In this document: piece by piece, positions 31,805 to 43,429 of the stretch
How positions within the stretch are numbered: position 1 is the first letter of the stretch
Layout: each line of letters starts with the position of its first letter
Made by a program: the position numbers and the translations under genes
NCBI GenBank assembly: GCA_026075535.2
Contig: AP026538.1
Span: forward strand, 19,185,006 to 19,249,005
DNA: 64,000 nucleotides
Source of the DNA: Tricholoma matsutake
Lineage: Eukaryota; Basidiomycota; Agaricomycetes; Agaricales; Tricholomataceae
Direction: 5' to 3'
The notes under the pieces: model-generated
Databases searched by the model: none
What the model was told of the DNA's origin: nothing
What the model saw: only the letters and a program-made list of their open reading frames with translations

Positions 31805-32367
31805 TAGTACGAACACAAGTGTTCCATGTGAAGTACATAGTGCTCTGGCTGGCAATGTGAAATCTGTGGTTATCTCCTCACACTGAGTCAAATCTACAAA
31901 AGGTGACACACATCTTGGTGATGAAGATCTTTTGAGATCTCGACACCATCTGCGCAGGTCATCTTTGTTCTGGACAGGTTCTGTTGATTCAATGAGTGAT
32001 CACTTTGCTATCTGGTGCATTGGAGAATACAGTGCTATCAGTGCATCTATTAGATGTGTGCAATACAACAGATATCTTTGCTGCATGATTTTCATCAACT
32101 GACATTTTGAATAGTATTGAATGTTCATGTCCATAATGACTATGAGATCTAGCTGCATATGAGTAATAGGCTGTCCAAATGTATGAAGGATTGTCCAAGT
32201 AACAATAATTAAGTCCAAGTCATCAAAGAAACTATCTAATTAAAATGTTTAATTAGAAGAAGGTGGGTAGGAAAGTCAAGTCTGAGAAAAGGGAAGCATA
32301 GAGTCATAAGCAAAAGAGATGGCATGAATTCGGAGAGCCACAGAGGGTTTGCTTGCAAGTATTGACT
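31805..32367. other. Spacer without recognised gene
   Basis: No gene. Minus-strand frames at 31989-32218 are short and carry no motif. Probably the 3' flank of the Crypton element. Confidence 0.4.
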
Positions 32368-33700
32368 TCAGAGGTTGAGGGAACTCTCACGTTCTGTTGG
32401 GGTCCCATTCCTGCTATTTCTCTGCGTCTCCAGATGGTTTTTTTGGATTGCGCGTTGGAGGTGGGTCAGAGGCTTAGAATCTGTGAATGGGTAGACCTGT
32501 AAAAACTTCTCGTCATCCGATCCGAACCTTACAGTCAGCAAGTGAGTACTTGGCATTGTTGATAAAAGTCTATCAACAAACCTGCTGTACTCATCTGCAA
32601 TCAGCTTCCTCTGAGACCATTTTGTGCCAGTTACACACACCATCTCACCAGTATACCAAGCCTTTGGCCAATCCTTCAAAGCCAGTCCTTGAGGCATGTC
32701 AGGTGTGCCTTCCTCCCACTGAACAACAGCCCTACACCATGCGCCACGATCATGCCCAAAATCAGGGATTGATACTGTACCAAGGAGAGCTGGGACTGAT
32801 TGGGACCTTCTCAATCTGGGATGTGCCTAATCGTCGTTGTTGCCCTCAAGGCCGGTTGGAGTTTCAGGCCTTTTAGCAAGATATGGAGCTGCATATGTCT
32901 GTCTAAAGTCCCAACCCTGGCTTGGAGTCCATGCTGGTCCTGGATTCATGCTGCTGGGGATGATAAACTCTGAGTGTACACCCAAATGCATAGCAACCCC
33001 AATAGAAAGCCCAGAGTTCAAGGCAATGGTAAGATTGTCAAGCTTGTGATCCACTGCGCGCATCATTTCACAAAACTCTTCTGCAGTCACAGTTTGCATT
33101 CCCATGTGCTTGCCCATGAAACTCTTCTCAGGCTCAGTGCAGATAGGGTATAGAGCATTGCCATGGCCACTCTCAAAGCTCTGGAGTGCATCAACAAGGT
33201 ACTTCATCAATGTGTCAACCTGTTTCAAACCATGACAGTCAGCTTCAAGCTCTCAAGCATTCATTTTTACTTACATGCTCTCCAATAGCCCATCCCCCCA
33301 CCATCGAACCATACTCAGCGACCACCGCTTCCCGAGTGGTGCATGCATGAATTGATACTGAACTCCCCCGTGACAGAAACAGTGTGTAGTATACTGCTTA
33401 TCAAGCCCAGCTGCTGCTGAAAATTCTGTCAGGGTGTTTTGAAGGGTGTTGTACAACATCACTCGCTTTGGGTCAGGAGCTCCATTTGGTGCAAAGTAGG
33501 GGAAAACATAGTCATAGTTCACAAGTGGATGGCCCAATTGTGCTCCGAGAAAGTTGAGCCACCTCATGAGGTCCCGGCTCATGTCCATTTCAGGGACATC
33601 TTGCTGATTTGCAAAAATTGAGTCAAAGACAATATCAATTCCAATAAATTGTATAGAATTCCGAAAATACTCACAAAGATAGGGAGCCCCAAAAGTTGAT
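32368..33700 (-). pseudogene. Crypton-type tyrosine recombinase, inactive
   Basis: Three minus-strand frames. About 33620-33271 reads DMSRDLMRWLNFLGAQLGHP, YVFPYFAPNGAPDP, then TTHCFCHGGVQYQFMHAPLG and RWSLSMVRWWGDG, which is the recombinase C-terminal domain; Crypton proteins have THCFRRGGAQ here, so the catalytic Arg of HxxR is Cys in this copy. The frame 33228-32827 (DTLMKYLVDALQSFESGHGN, then TPSQGWDFRQTY) follows, and 32814-32368 (VPALLGTVSIPD, KDWPKAWYTG, QRKLIADEYSRF) resembles the GCR1-like DNA-binding domain at the end of Cryptons. The first catalytic Arg lies in the damaged upstream part. Confidence 0.75.
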
Positions 33701-33787
33701 GGGTCCTCTCTGAACACTAAGCAGGCTGAGTGCATTGTGTCAAAAATACAAAAATGTCCCAAGTTGGTCAAGGCAACACTATCTGAG

Positions 33788-34026
33788 GCAGGTTCAGTCC
33801 AGGAATAAATCTGCCAGGCAAGACATATTTCTTTTTGTAATGAAGTTTGGGAGACAAATCCAGAATAACCCAAATGTATATCCAGTAGTCAGACTTTTTC
33901 ATATGATAGTGTTGAGCACCATCCATTGAGAAGAGAAGGATTATATCTTCAGGTTTTACATGACCATCAGTGATGGCCTGTATCAGTTCATGGCCATGGT
34001 GAACATCTTTGAGAACAATGTCCAGA
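33788..34026 (-). pseudogene. Tnp2-type (CACTA) transposase, middle fragment
   Basis: The minus strand reads DIVLKDVHHGHELIQAITDG, then EDIILLFSMDGAQHYHMKKS, DYWIYIWVILDLSP and YVLPGRFIPG. The (S/I)DGAQ and WIYIWVxxDLSP and FIPGP blocks are those around the first catalytic Asp of Tnp2-type transposases. It lies directly upstream of the Crypton remnant and directly after a dispersed repeat. About 80 codons; both ends are cut. Confidence 0.7.
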
Positions 34027-34029
34027 TAG

Positions 34030-34345
34030 GTAAGCTACAATGTACCAAATAATATGGTCTATCAAACACATACAGTGTATCGAATGATACAAATTTGGTG
34101 GACACCATCAAATGCTCTCATAGTATGTATAACATGTACTAGTATCAAATGAATACACTTTTACAATTCTTGCTTGTGATACACTATGAAGAATGTTAAT
34201 ATACAGATCAGAGATAGCGTTGGACATGGTACTCAGCAACAGCAATGGCATTGGCATTGGCATAGATATACAGCATCGGCATCAGGCTAACAGTCTTGGT
34301 ATAGATGTGCATAGGAAACTGTATGGCCTAGCTATGGGCAATGAT
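34030..34345 (-). repeat. Inverted copy of the 53-56 kb dispersed repeat
   Basis: The minus strand matches 54600-54790 and 56600-56800: CTGTATATTAACATTCTTC, GTGTATCACAAGCAAGAATT, GTAAAAGTGTATTCATTTGA, ACTAGTACATGTTATACATA and so on to GTAGCTTAC. The left part also matches 53540-53575 (CACATCTATACCAAGACTG). It carries GCCAATGCC hexamers. Confidence 0.8.
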
Positions 34346-34748
34346 ACAATGATTTTCTATGTAGTGCAGACCTACCAAACTGGATCAGCTTGCCAACCTG
34401 ATCAGTGTTGGTCAATGCTGCTGATGCTGCCTAAGGAAACTTCCTGATGCCAAAGGTTATATAGTGACATGTATGATAAATGCCTCAATTAGCAATCATT
34501 CATTTGTTGTAGTATGCAGACCTATGAAATGAGTCGGCACTGGCACTGGCAGAAATTAAAAATTTACTGACATCAGCAGCAGCAGACACATAATACAGAC
34601 CTTCATGAAATCAGAGATCAGCATCAGAATTGAGCACGGCACAGGCACTGGGATTAGGGATCGGGCAGAAAATGTTTGGTGTTCCAGAAGCACCAACAAT
34701 TATTACTACATGTTCATGTATAGAATATGTAAATGAAATAAATGAACA
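34346..34748. other. Spacer with hexamer repeats
   Basis: No gene. It holds CACTGGCACTGGCA and ACATCAGCAGCAGCAG runs. Confidence 0.4.
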
Positions 34749-37052
34749 TCATCCATCATCTGTAGTGTCCATATCATCAGAGCCATGCAACCAAGTGTCA
34801 TCAACATAATCAAAGTCTGCATGAGTATAGATGGGCAGCGTGATGCGAGAAGGAGTGGGGTGCTCTATCTGGGAGGTGCTGGGGGACTCATCACTAAAAT
34901 TGTGCTCCAAGTCAGAATCGGCACTGGCATTATCGGCATTGGCATTGGATTCACCCCGAGGTCCAGTAGAATCTGTCTCTGATGATGAGAGAAAAACATC
35001 TGCTGCATCAGACATGGTGACAAAAGCTGATAGGGGATTTGAGGGTGGAGATGAAGAGGTAGAATCATTAAGGTAGAAGTCAGCAGCATCAATGCTGGTT
35101 GGGGAACCCATAGGGGCAGATGATGAATCAGAACCATATGTCATGGCTGCCTGAAGGGCAGTATGCTGATCAGCATCATTTGCTACATCATCTTCACCTT
35201 GCCAAACCATGAGTGCCTCGGCATCGGCAAGGGCAGCGGGAACAGGATCGGTAGTGGGAACGGGGACAGAATTGGAATTGGCATCGGCAGCAGAGAGAGG
35301 ATCAGCATCGGCAATGGGGACTGAAGCAACGGGAGCGGGGACAGGAACAATAGGAGCAGTCCCAGCATTGGACACATCAGATTCAGCATCTGAAAAATAT
35401 AGGCCAGCATTAAGGCAAGGCAGGGGTAGGGGTATACCCTTGTGTTTTTGGGCTAAGGGTATGAGGGGTAAGGGTAGGGGTTTGGAAGTTCATACCCTTG
35501 CATACCCCTGTACCCTTAGTAAGGGTACAGGGGTATGCCAGGGGTATGCTTATGTAAGAATATCATTTGATTTTTTCAGCTACAAAGACTCATATTCAAG
35601 ATTTTCATCAATTAAATTCAGATTTTGGGATTGTCCAACATGATAATGGCTTTCATATGTTAATAAGAGTATTAATATGTGATATTAATAGTAAATACAA
35701 TAGTTATCAACACTTTTCAAATGAATTTTGCTCTAAATATGTTGATTTTGTGCCAAACCATTGTACCCTTGACAAACCCTCCCATACCTTTGGCAACCCT
35801 TATATGTTTCCATACCCTTACCCCTAAGGGTAGGGTGTTCAGGGGTAGGGGTAAGGGTATGAGATTTGACACCCAGGGGTAACCCCTGCCTTGCCCTAGC
35901 CAGCATCATGATTAGTAACTGTGGGTGGTCGATTGTAGGCAGAGACAACTGTTGGGAGACTTGGTGCATTTGACCACTCCTTCTTTTGCTGCATGCCATC
36001 AGGTAAAGACCCTGTGTACCCAGAATGCTGTGCCTTTCCCTTGCCCTTGGCTGCCTGATTGATTGCTAAAACCTCATTCTCTGTAATATCAATGCCCCAG
36101 AGGAGGTTAGGGGAAGGGCCTTCAGCCACTCAAGTTCAGCCTGTGCATGTGCAGATACCAGTTCCGATTGTCTTCTTACAGCTGACCATCTCCCAGTGTG
36201 TCCATGGTTGTTTTTTGATGCTGATGCCACTGCCACCGCCGGTGCCATTGTTAACTTACGTGGTTCAGACTGAAGCTCCTTGAGCAGGGCTAGCTCATGA
36301 AGCCATTGGAACCCTGCTGCTTGCCTGACATTCGCATTCATCGCAGCCTCTGCTGATGATTCGCAGCCATCTATGAAGTCCCACATCCTGCGTACTTCAT
36401 TGAACAAATCCCCAATGAGAGATGCAAGATCGGCAGTCAGCTCAGCCATCGGCAGCATTGTCTGCTGGCTGGCTATTGGTGGGCAGCGAGCTGGTGATCA
36501 CAGGGGCAGGGATATACTGCCAATAGCTATCGAGGCACTTATCCAGGGTGTCACTGGCAAAAATTTGCCCCAGTGCCAGTTCACTATTGTGGCTCCACCA
36601 ATCACATACATATGAATCCACCAGACAGCTAGGACTGTCGCTGGCAACACCATCATCCAACGAGGCCAAGAGAGATGGATCTAGTCCAAGGGGTAGGTGG
36701 TCCAAATTCACATCAGCAAGACTGTTGGCCAAGGACCAAAGAAGGATCAGCACATCCATCATAAGGCCAATGGAGGTGCCAATGCTGATGCAAGACATGA
36801 CATACATCTGTCATACTTGTCAGTGATGTATACTTACTTCCTTTAGGAAAGATCACAACATACAAGCTCAGCATAGAGAATTTTTTGCATCCAACATTGT
36901 TTTACAAAGTTTGCCTGGTCTAACTCCAACAAAACTCGATGGAATGGGGACTCCGCATACCAAATGATCTCTTGTGTCCACATTTGGAGTTGCCCTTTTG
37001 GGCCTGATTGCAAAGAAAAAGGGTTGAAGATTGAGAGACTTTTGTTTGACAT
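34749..37052 (-). pseudogene. Accessory gene of the KDZ element, split by a MITE
   Basis: The start is MSNKSLSIFNPFSLQ (37052), followed by EIIWYAESPFHRVLLELDQANFVKQ. A 56-bp intron (36808-36863, GTATGT...ACAG) leads to MYVMSCISIGTSIGLMMDVL (36807), DHLPLGLDPSLLASLDDG and YVCDWWSHNSELA. A frameshift at about 36480 leads to AELTADLASLIGDLFNEVRR (36458-36066); then LLWGIDITENEVLAINQAAKGKGK (to 35907), the MITE, and an acidic Ser/Asp/Ala-rich tail (35375-34749) ending DDTWLHGSDDMDTTDDG. A second copy with the same intron position lies at 63163-63825. No known domain; probably a helper protein of the KDZ element. Its translation resumes across the MITE when one target copy is left. Confidence 0.6.
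35411..35898. mobile_element. 488-bp MITE with 8-bp target duplication (hAT type)
   Basis: Ends TAAGGCAAGGCAGGGGT and ACCCCTGCCTTGCCCTA (15 of 17 pair). GCCAGCAT flanks it on both sides (35403-35410 and 35899-35906), an 8-bp duplication as in hAT elements. The interior has GGGGTAGGGGTATACCC-type repeats near each end. It interrupts the KDZ accessory gene. Confidence 0.9.
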
Positions 37053-37099
37053 GGTCGTGGTTGGTGATCAAGATAATCGTGTTTACATCATGTTTACAT

Positions 37100-40000
37100 A
37101 ATACATGTGGCCCTTTTCAGTCACAGAGGGGAGATATAATTGGCATTTATTGATCTAAATGCATTGTCAGCCCTCAATGCTAATTCATACCATGAAGCAT
37201 GCTGGCAATTAGCATAGGCTAGCAGACCAGGAAGGGTATTGGCTGACTGCCACTGTCAGCTGTGATAGATGAAATACCACACAGTCCACTGCATTTCATA
37301 TGTGACCAGTAGAAATTCCTCCCTCCATCAATTTCTTTGAGCCTGTGAAGGAAGCCAATGTACTCACCTGACTATGAAAATTGTTAGTACAATGAATATG
37401 GATGGCTACAAAATATATCTACATTCCCAGAATTGGCCAGCATCTGCATCTGCATCTGCATTAGCAATGGCATCTGCATCGGCCATGAGACCAGTACGAA
37501 TGTGGGAATTATGCCAAATCTAGGACAGATGAACAGAGGTGGAACCAGGTACATTTGGATTCAAAATAGCTGTGCTGGCATTGAGGTCATCCTTGGATAA
37601 CTGCTGAAACATACTCAATGTGTCATCATCACAATCCAGTGCCAGCATTCGGCTACGGCAATGGTTATACATTTGGGCATGCAAGCTAATTTTGTTAACC
37701 AACTCATGGACAACAGCTCGTGACCAGGTGCGAACTCCCTTTCGCAGTGCTGCTCAAATGATGTGTAAATATTGAAATGATTTGTTGGCAATGAGCTCCT
37801 GCAGCTGGTGCAGCAGTCGGTTTGCCTGGATCTTGCGGAGGTTAATCTTTACATCCGCAAGATTGCCATTAGAGGGGAGGTATACTTGTTGCTCCTCAAC
37901 TGGAATAGCATGTGTGTGGGCTGGGAGATCTGACAGGCCCAATGCCACAGCACTGTCATCATCCAGGTCACTGGGGGTATCAAATTCACCTTCATTATCA
38001 TGGGTGATCCATGAGGGAGCAATGTCATGATTGGCAATGTCGGCAGCATTTTGTAACTGCATTAAGGTTACCATGTGAGATGTGAGAGCTTCTCTCTCCC
38101 GTTCAACAGCTTGCATGTCAGAAATGTGAGGTGATTTACCAAGTTGAGGACTTTGTCTCGTAATTCAATCCTGGTGACAATCAATGATGGGTTGTGATTG
38201 GTGGTAGGCAGTACAACTCACTGCATTTGTTCAAAAAGAATAGCAAAATCAATCCACTCCTCGACTGTGGATTGACCCAGTGCTGATGCCGAAGTTAAGG
38301 CTGATCCCACTCCCACTGCTGATGCCATCCCCGCTGCCAATCCTGTCCCTGCTGCTGATCCTGTCCCTGCTGCCGATGCCGCTTCTGATATGTGAGTGGC
38401 ATACATATCCATTACCCTGATATCTGTGAGCCTTAGGGATTCTGCTGCCCTCACTTCATCCTCCCATCATTCGATTGCCAGTTGGCCAAATGCTGCCATT
38501 AGTTCACCATGGTATTGGCTGAGTTGTGTAGAGTTCTCAAGGACTTCCCGAGATTTTGAGCAGAGTGTGACTGTCATGCCAAGCATTTTCTTGTGATTTG
38601 AATCTATAGCATGATCATCAAGCATTTCTGCCCAATGTGGCAAGGTTGCTGTTCTGATCGTCAGGGAAATGGAATTCAGTGATGCCCACAGAGACTCAAG
38701 TATTTCTCCTGCTACAATGCCGGACCCTGGAATGAAAGAAGGAGCATAGCAAAAAAAGCATTCATCCTTGTGGCCATGAACATGCAAAAGCCCAATGGCC
38801 TGGTCAATGGTCAAGCCGGCCAGAAGATGGGCACCAATACGTTCCTGAAGGTGGATAATGTACTGGCAGACAATGTCGTAAATGAGCATGACTCCCTGTT
38901 GAGGGTCAACTCTGGTGGTCTTCGGTGCTTGAAGGAAAGCAAAGTTGACATTCTTTTGCTGTTCTCCATGAAACAGGTCTACCAATGCATTGGGCACTTA
39001 ACATCCATGCCGTGCACATGCAATGGGTGCTACTCCAGTCCTGTCACATGCCTTCAACACCAGAAAAGCATTCACAACAGCTAGGAATTTATTTTCGCAA
39101 GGAGCCTTCTGGAAACCCAAATGCAAATCAGACTGGCTTTGGGGACGGCATTGGGAACAGCATTGGCAACCACCAAGGGAAGGTACCTACCATTAATCGT
39201 TCTATGGCAGCTTAGAGAAACAGCTCATATTCAGCCTGATTTGGGCCCATCCCACCTCCATCCCATAGCCATATATCAGTATCGGAGTTTTTCTACTGAA
39301 CATGATCAGCTTTAAAATTGCCATCGGCCACGAATATGTGTTCAAAAACAAATCTGAAATCCATAGTATCATTTTAGATGCCACTGCACCAAGGTATTTT
39401 GACACCCACTGGTTTGCATTGTCCTTCCAATTTTCCGGTATATTAATGCCTACTTGAGGACAGGCTGGACAGAAATTGGCAAGTGATCCTGGTTCAGGAT
39501 TCAAAGGATCTCTTTGATTGAGGGCATCAAGGTGATTAAAAAATGCTGAATTGGCCCCTGTCTCATCTTTGGCCCAGTCATCTGCCTGAGACTCATTATA
39601 TGTGTCCAAGGTTGAGTCAGGTGAAGAGGGCCGATGCCGGTGCCATTGCTGATTGTTTGCCTGCCAATTGGCTGACTGTTGCTCTGCTTTATCCTTCATG
39701 TCTTCAAATGTCTCCAGATATTTCATTTGGAAGTTCAGAGCATTGCAAATCAGCTGATCCATCTGGTGCTGGACTAAAATGTATGTGCTGACCTCCCATA
39801 GCTCAGCCCAGTGGAAGTGCATGCCAGTCCAGCATTCAATGCGATGGAAGGGATTTTGCCTGTGGGTTACATGCATGCATGTGCAGCAAAGCATGCTTCC
39901 CAGTGAACAATCAATGCATCGCCAAATTGCCCATTTATTGAATGGACAGTGGTTGCAAACTTGTTTGTCAACCGACCATGCCTGCCAAGTGAGGGATGCT

Positions 40001-40340
40001 TGCAGCAATTCATCTACTCATCCAACAAACTCCAGTACATAGTCTCACTGTCTCTATTATTTGTATATGAGCCTCGCTCCATAAGCAATCAGTGTCAGAA
40101 ACTAACCATGCTGATGTGTGGCCGAGTTGGCTCGGTGGCCACCTGAGGTTCCTGCATGTCCCATTCTGGAGCAACATTAGGATTATCCTGTATAACAGAA
40201 TTTGATTGACCTGGTTCTTCCACTGAAGTCAGGGGGACCTTGATGTGCTTTGTTTTTGGTCCATGTTTCATGTTGACCTCAACCTCTACATGTGTAACAG
40301 TATTGACTGCATCGTCATTGTCCTCATGCAGGGGGGGCAT
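37100..40340 (-). pseudogene. KDZ transposase with CxC2 zinc cluster
   Basis: From the N-terminus: an acidic segment (40340-40095), then LTWQAWSVDKQVCNHCPFNK, AIWRCIDCSLGSMLCCTCM and HRQNPFHRIECWTG (40008-39850), the CxC2 Cys cluster; then FCPACPQVGINIPENW (39450). The KDZ core follows at about 39075-38467 with ACARHGC*VPNALVDLFHGE, YDIVCQYIIHLQERIG, GLLHVHGHKDECF, SGIVAGEILESLWASLNS and HAIDSNHKKMLGMT. The C-terminus reads YLPSNGNLADVKINLRKIQA (38116-37754), LNASTAILNPNVPGSTSVHLS (37520) and a W-LALRADNAF end near 37170. At least one stop (HGC*) and several frameshifts show it is dead. An Ala/Gly-rich insert (AAGTGSAAGTGLAAG) comes from the hexamer repeat. Confidence 0.85.
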
Positions 40341-40485
40341 TCTTCTTTGATCTTCTCTTTTGCTTGTAAGAAACTCTTGTTAGGCTCATGATGATTTGGG
40401 GTGAGTCATAATGACACCCATTTATTCATGGGGCTATTGTACTATTGACCTCGTGTGATCCTCGTGTGATCCTTGTGTCGATGAT
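40341..40485. promoter_or_regulatory. Possible shared promoter between KDZ gene and divergent gene
   Basis: 145 bp between divergent starts. It has a repeated CTCGTGTGATC (40451 and 40461) and a T-rich run at 40342-40360. No TATA box is clear. Confidence 0.3.
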
Positions 40486-42565
40486 ATGTTTTATGTCAAT
40501 GACAAGAATGATCCTTTCCTTCACATCAGTCCCCCAATGCCGCCTGAGCCATCAGAGAACCCGCAGTTGAGACAGTACCAGAAGGGAAGCAGATATACGG
40601 TTGAAGAGTGGAAGATCATTGAGCCTTGTAAAGTTGCATTCCGATTGCAGGAATCGAAAGCTGGCCGATTGCAAATACTCAAGTGCGACATCCTCCCAGC
40701 AATATTCAACTACTGGGCATCAATTGACAGGGCCCCTATGGATGAGGAGGAGAGTTGCATTCATGCCAAGGTAAACTCACAAGCATGTGAAGGTTGTATT
40801 ATTGATCACATTGCCAGGAACTAACAACCTGGCTTTCCAACAACTGGTGAATGACCAAAGGCCTCTGATGGAAATTGAATGACTTCAAAGTAAAGCAGTT
40901 GGAAGTCATTTGGAGCTTGTACCAGGACCGAGTTTTCCAACAAATCGCAAACTTTTTAGGTGTTGAGGACGCCACCACAAGTACACCAGGATGGTTCCAA
41001 GTGCGACTGCCAGCTATTAAGCATGTTTTTGACACCATGAATGCAGAGGAGAAAGCCATCCTTGAGGTCAAACAGGAGAAAATGATGTGGGAAGGATATC
41101 CCGAGCAGACAAAGCAAGTGTAAGTTGAAGCCGATGCCATTGCCATTGCTGGACATAAGGAACATTTCACAGTCTAGCAGACAAATGCCTCCTTAAGCAT
41201 GTGGTGGAGAATGCACGACAACAGTGGCTGGAAATGGGGGTGTTGTCTGTGACATTTACAGCCTATACTGCACCTAATGGTTTGATGGTTGTTGACACAT
41301 GAGTCCCCAAATCATTTACTGCCAATGCGATGCCGATGCCGATGCCTGAAAATGTTGCCTCTCTGATAGCCACCCCTGCACAATTGTTTCTGGACACATA
41401 TCATGATCAAGTCACTGAACTGAAGCAAAACTTTATGAGTTATATCAAGTTTTTATGCCCATCACACCTTGCTTCAAGGTCAGCAATGCAACATAACCCA
41501 ACACTAACCTGATTAACAATGACTAATGATGGCTTCCCGATCCTTCGAGCTCTTTACACTGCCCCACATATTCCTGGAGGAATCCTGGTCTTCCTGGTAG
41601 GACTACCAGGAAGTGTAAAGTTCAGGATCCTTCCCACATCATGGAAAGGATCACAATTCAAGAAAAAAAAGCTGGAAGAATGGTTTATGTTGTATGTTGG
41701 CCAGCATTACAGTATGTTGACTTCCTATTCCACAAACTGTTACTTATCTCCTGCAGAACTAGCAAATAATGGTCGTAGTTGCCATATCCCATTCAAAGCA
41801 ATTGCAGATCAGACATCATCATTTGTCAGTCTGGAATATCTCCCAGCTAGGTTCAAATTTAGAGATCCACGGAACATGCACAAGAGTGTCATAGAAGACT
41901 TCTTTGACCATGTTCTGCAGCAACAAATAGTGCAGGGCCCTGAAAGAGTGTTCCGGTTCAAAGTGATCAAAGCCATGGACAGGAGTGTGGCTCCTGCACA
42001 CTATCCGAATGATTTGAATAACCCTTCACCTTCCCAATGCATTTCCAAACACAGGGGCTGAAGAAATGACAATGCCAATCCTCATAGTGGCACCGAGCTG
42101 GGGGCCATTGCTGATGCTGAACCACCTTCTGCAAACTGCAGGGGCCGAAGAAATGATGATGCTGATGCCGATCCTCAACCCAGCACTGAACTGGAGGCTG
42201 TTGCCACTGCCAAACTGCCTGCTGCATCAAGAGGCAGAAAAGTTGTCAAAGGCAAACCCAAGCACAAGGAAGCTTGCTAAATATCAACAGCAGGACAGAC
42301 CCCAAATTCTGATACAACTGAATCACAATATGTCCAAGTGGATCAAATGACAATGGACAGCCTCTGTATGGTTGGTGTCACTCAACCACAGCCAATTAAT
42401 GGTCCTAGTGATGGTGAACCAGAATATCTCATTCCTCAACACATTTACATGAGATACATCACACCTGGATCAGCCAGAAATGCCATTGTAAATGATCCCC
42501 CATGCCCAATTGATCCATTTCTGTTGGATATACCTCAAGAGAGCTCACAATGCCCTAAGCCTTGA
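40486..42565 (+). pseudogene. Gene of unknown function next to KDZ transposase
   Basis: Plus-strand exons: 40486-40770 (MFYVNDKNDPFLHISPPMPP, GSRYTVEEWKIIEPC) up to a GTAAAC donor; from about 40866 WKLNDFKVKQLEVIWSLYQD, NFLGVEDATTSTPGWFQVRL and MNAEEKAILEVKQEK up to a GTAAGT donor at 41119; after TAG at 41176, DKCLLKHVVENARQQWLEMG and a single TGA at 41300; then TPAQLFLDTYHDQVTEL; and 41519-42061 with KAIADQTSSFVSLEYLPARF and DFFDHVLQQQIVQG. The tail has two 90-bp repeats (42056-42235) with (C/S)RGRR/K AT-hook-like ends. I recall the TPGWFQ and (S)YxxYxxARYLPxGFxFxDPR pattern from an Agaricomycete family without known function. One internal stop and one frame change near 42061; close to intact. 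Confidence 0.55.
41547..41625. mobile_element. 79-bp micro-insertion with 8-bp target duplication
   Basis: GATCCTTC flanks it on both sides (41539-41546 and 41626-41633). The ends pair: CTTTACACTGCC near the left and GGAAGTGTAAAG near the right. The centre holds a hairpin TCCTGGTAG/CTACCAGGA. 79 + 8 = 87 bases, 29 codons, so the reading frame of the host gene is kept. Without it the protein reads DGFPILPTSWKGSQF. Confidence 0.8.
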
Positions 42566-42589
42566 CCACTTTTAGGGCGAAATTGGACA

Positions 42590-42977
42590 GAGCGTCCTAT
42601 TGCAAGTATGCGGTGAATAGCACCATTGGGTTGCATGGATATGGGTTTGGATGCAGGATGATGATGTTTCCATCGAAGAACTTGTCGGCCTTGTGGACAG
42701 GCAAGAAAAACTGGAAGAAAGTGTTGATGATGACAGAGTTTTGCTTCGTGAGCTTTTGTGGGTCTCTGAGGTCTCTGTCATCAGGCCATGTTAGCTCACC
42801 TAAATGCATTAGAGTGAAGAAGCTGGTGCACAGTTGCGCACAGAAAAGAAGGTCATCATGATGGGTTTTGGGAGTATTCAGTGCACACCTGCTCTCTTCC
42901 TTGGGTTTGGCTGAGGGGTGGTACTTCTGGAACATAGTCCAGATGGACCAGGGGTCAGCCCACATGGGGATTGGCAC
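42590..42977 (-). pseudogene. Tyrosine recombinase fragment
   Basis: The minus-strand frame reads FCAQLCTSFFTLMHLGELTW, DLRDPQKLTKQNSV, FFQFFLPVHKADKFFDGN and PYPCNPMVLFTAYLQ. The LGEL box with a downstream LPxHKADxFFEGN is the start of the catalytic domain of YR-element recombinases; the catalytic Arg just before LGEL (usually RLGEL) is His here. The rest of the domain is missing. It overlaps in another frame the end of the Cys-rich gene described next. Confidence 0.6.
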
Positions 42978-43352
42978 AGCTGTGCAGGGGGAGGGGAGGG
43001 CTGGGGTGAGGTGATTACATTGACTGCCGATGCTGGTGGGTTAAGTGCCGCTGCTGGGGTGGCAGCCTCAGGCTCGGTGAGCGACCTTGGGGGGAAGAGG
43101 AGAGGGAGTGGTGGGGCCATCAATGTTGTGGGCTGTACCATTTCTTGAGAATCCTGTGGTGTGGCAGGAATAATTTGGATGGGGGGGGCACCAGCCAAGG
43201 ATGCTTCCCCCACAACCTCTTCAGGCACAGCCAGTCCCTCCTCACCATGCTCAGGCTCAGTGTTACCCTCAACAAATCCCCCCTCCTCAACCAGTTCTGC
43301 CATCTGTTTGTCTTTGTTGCTGGCAGTGGCAACAGGATTGGGAGCAGGAGTG

Positions 43353-43429
<77 letters not shown>

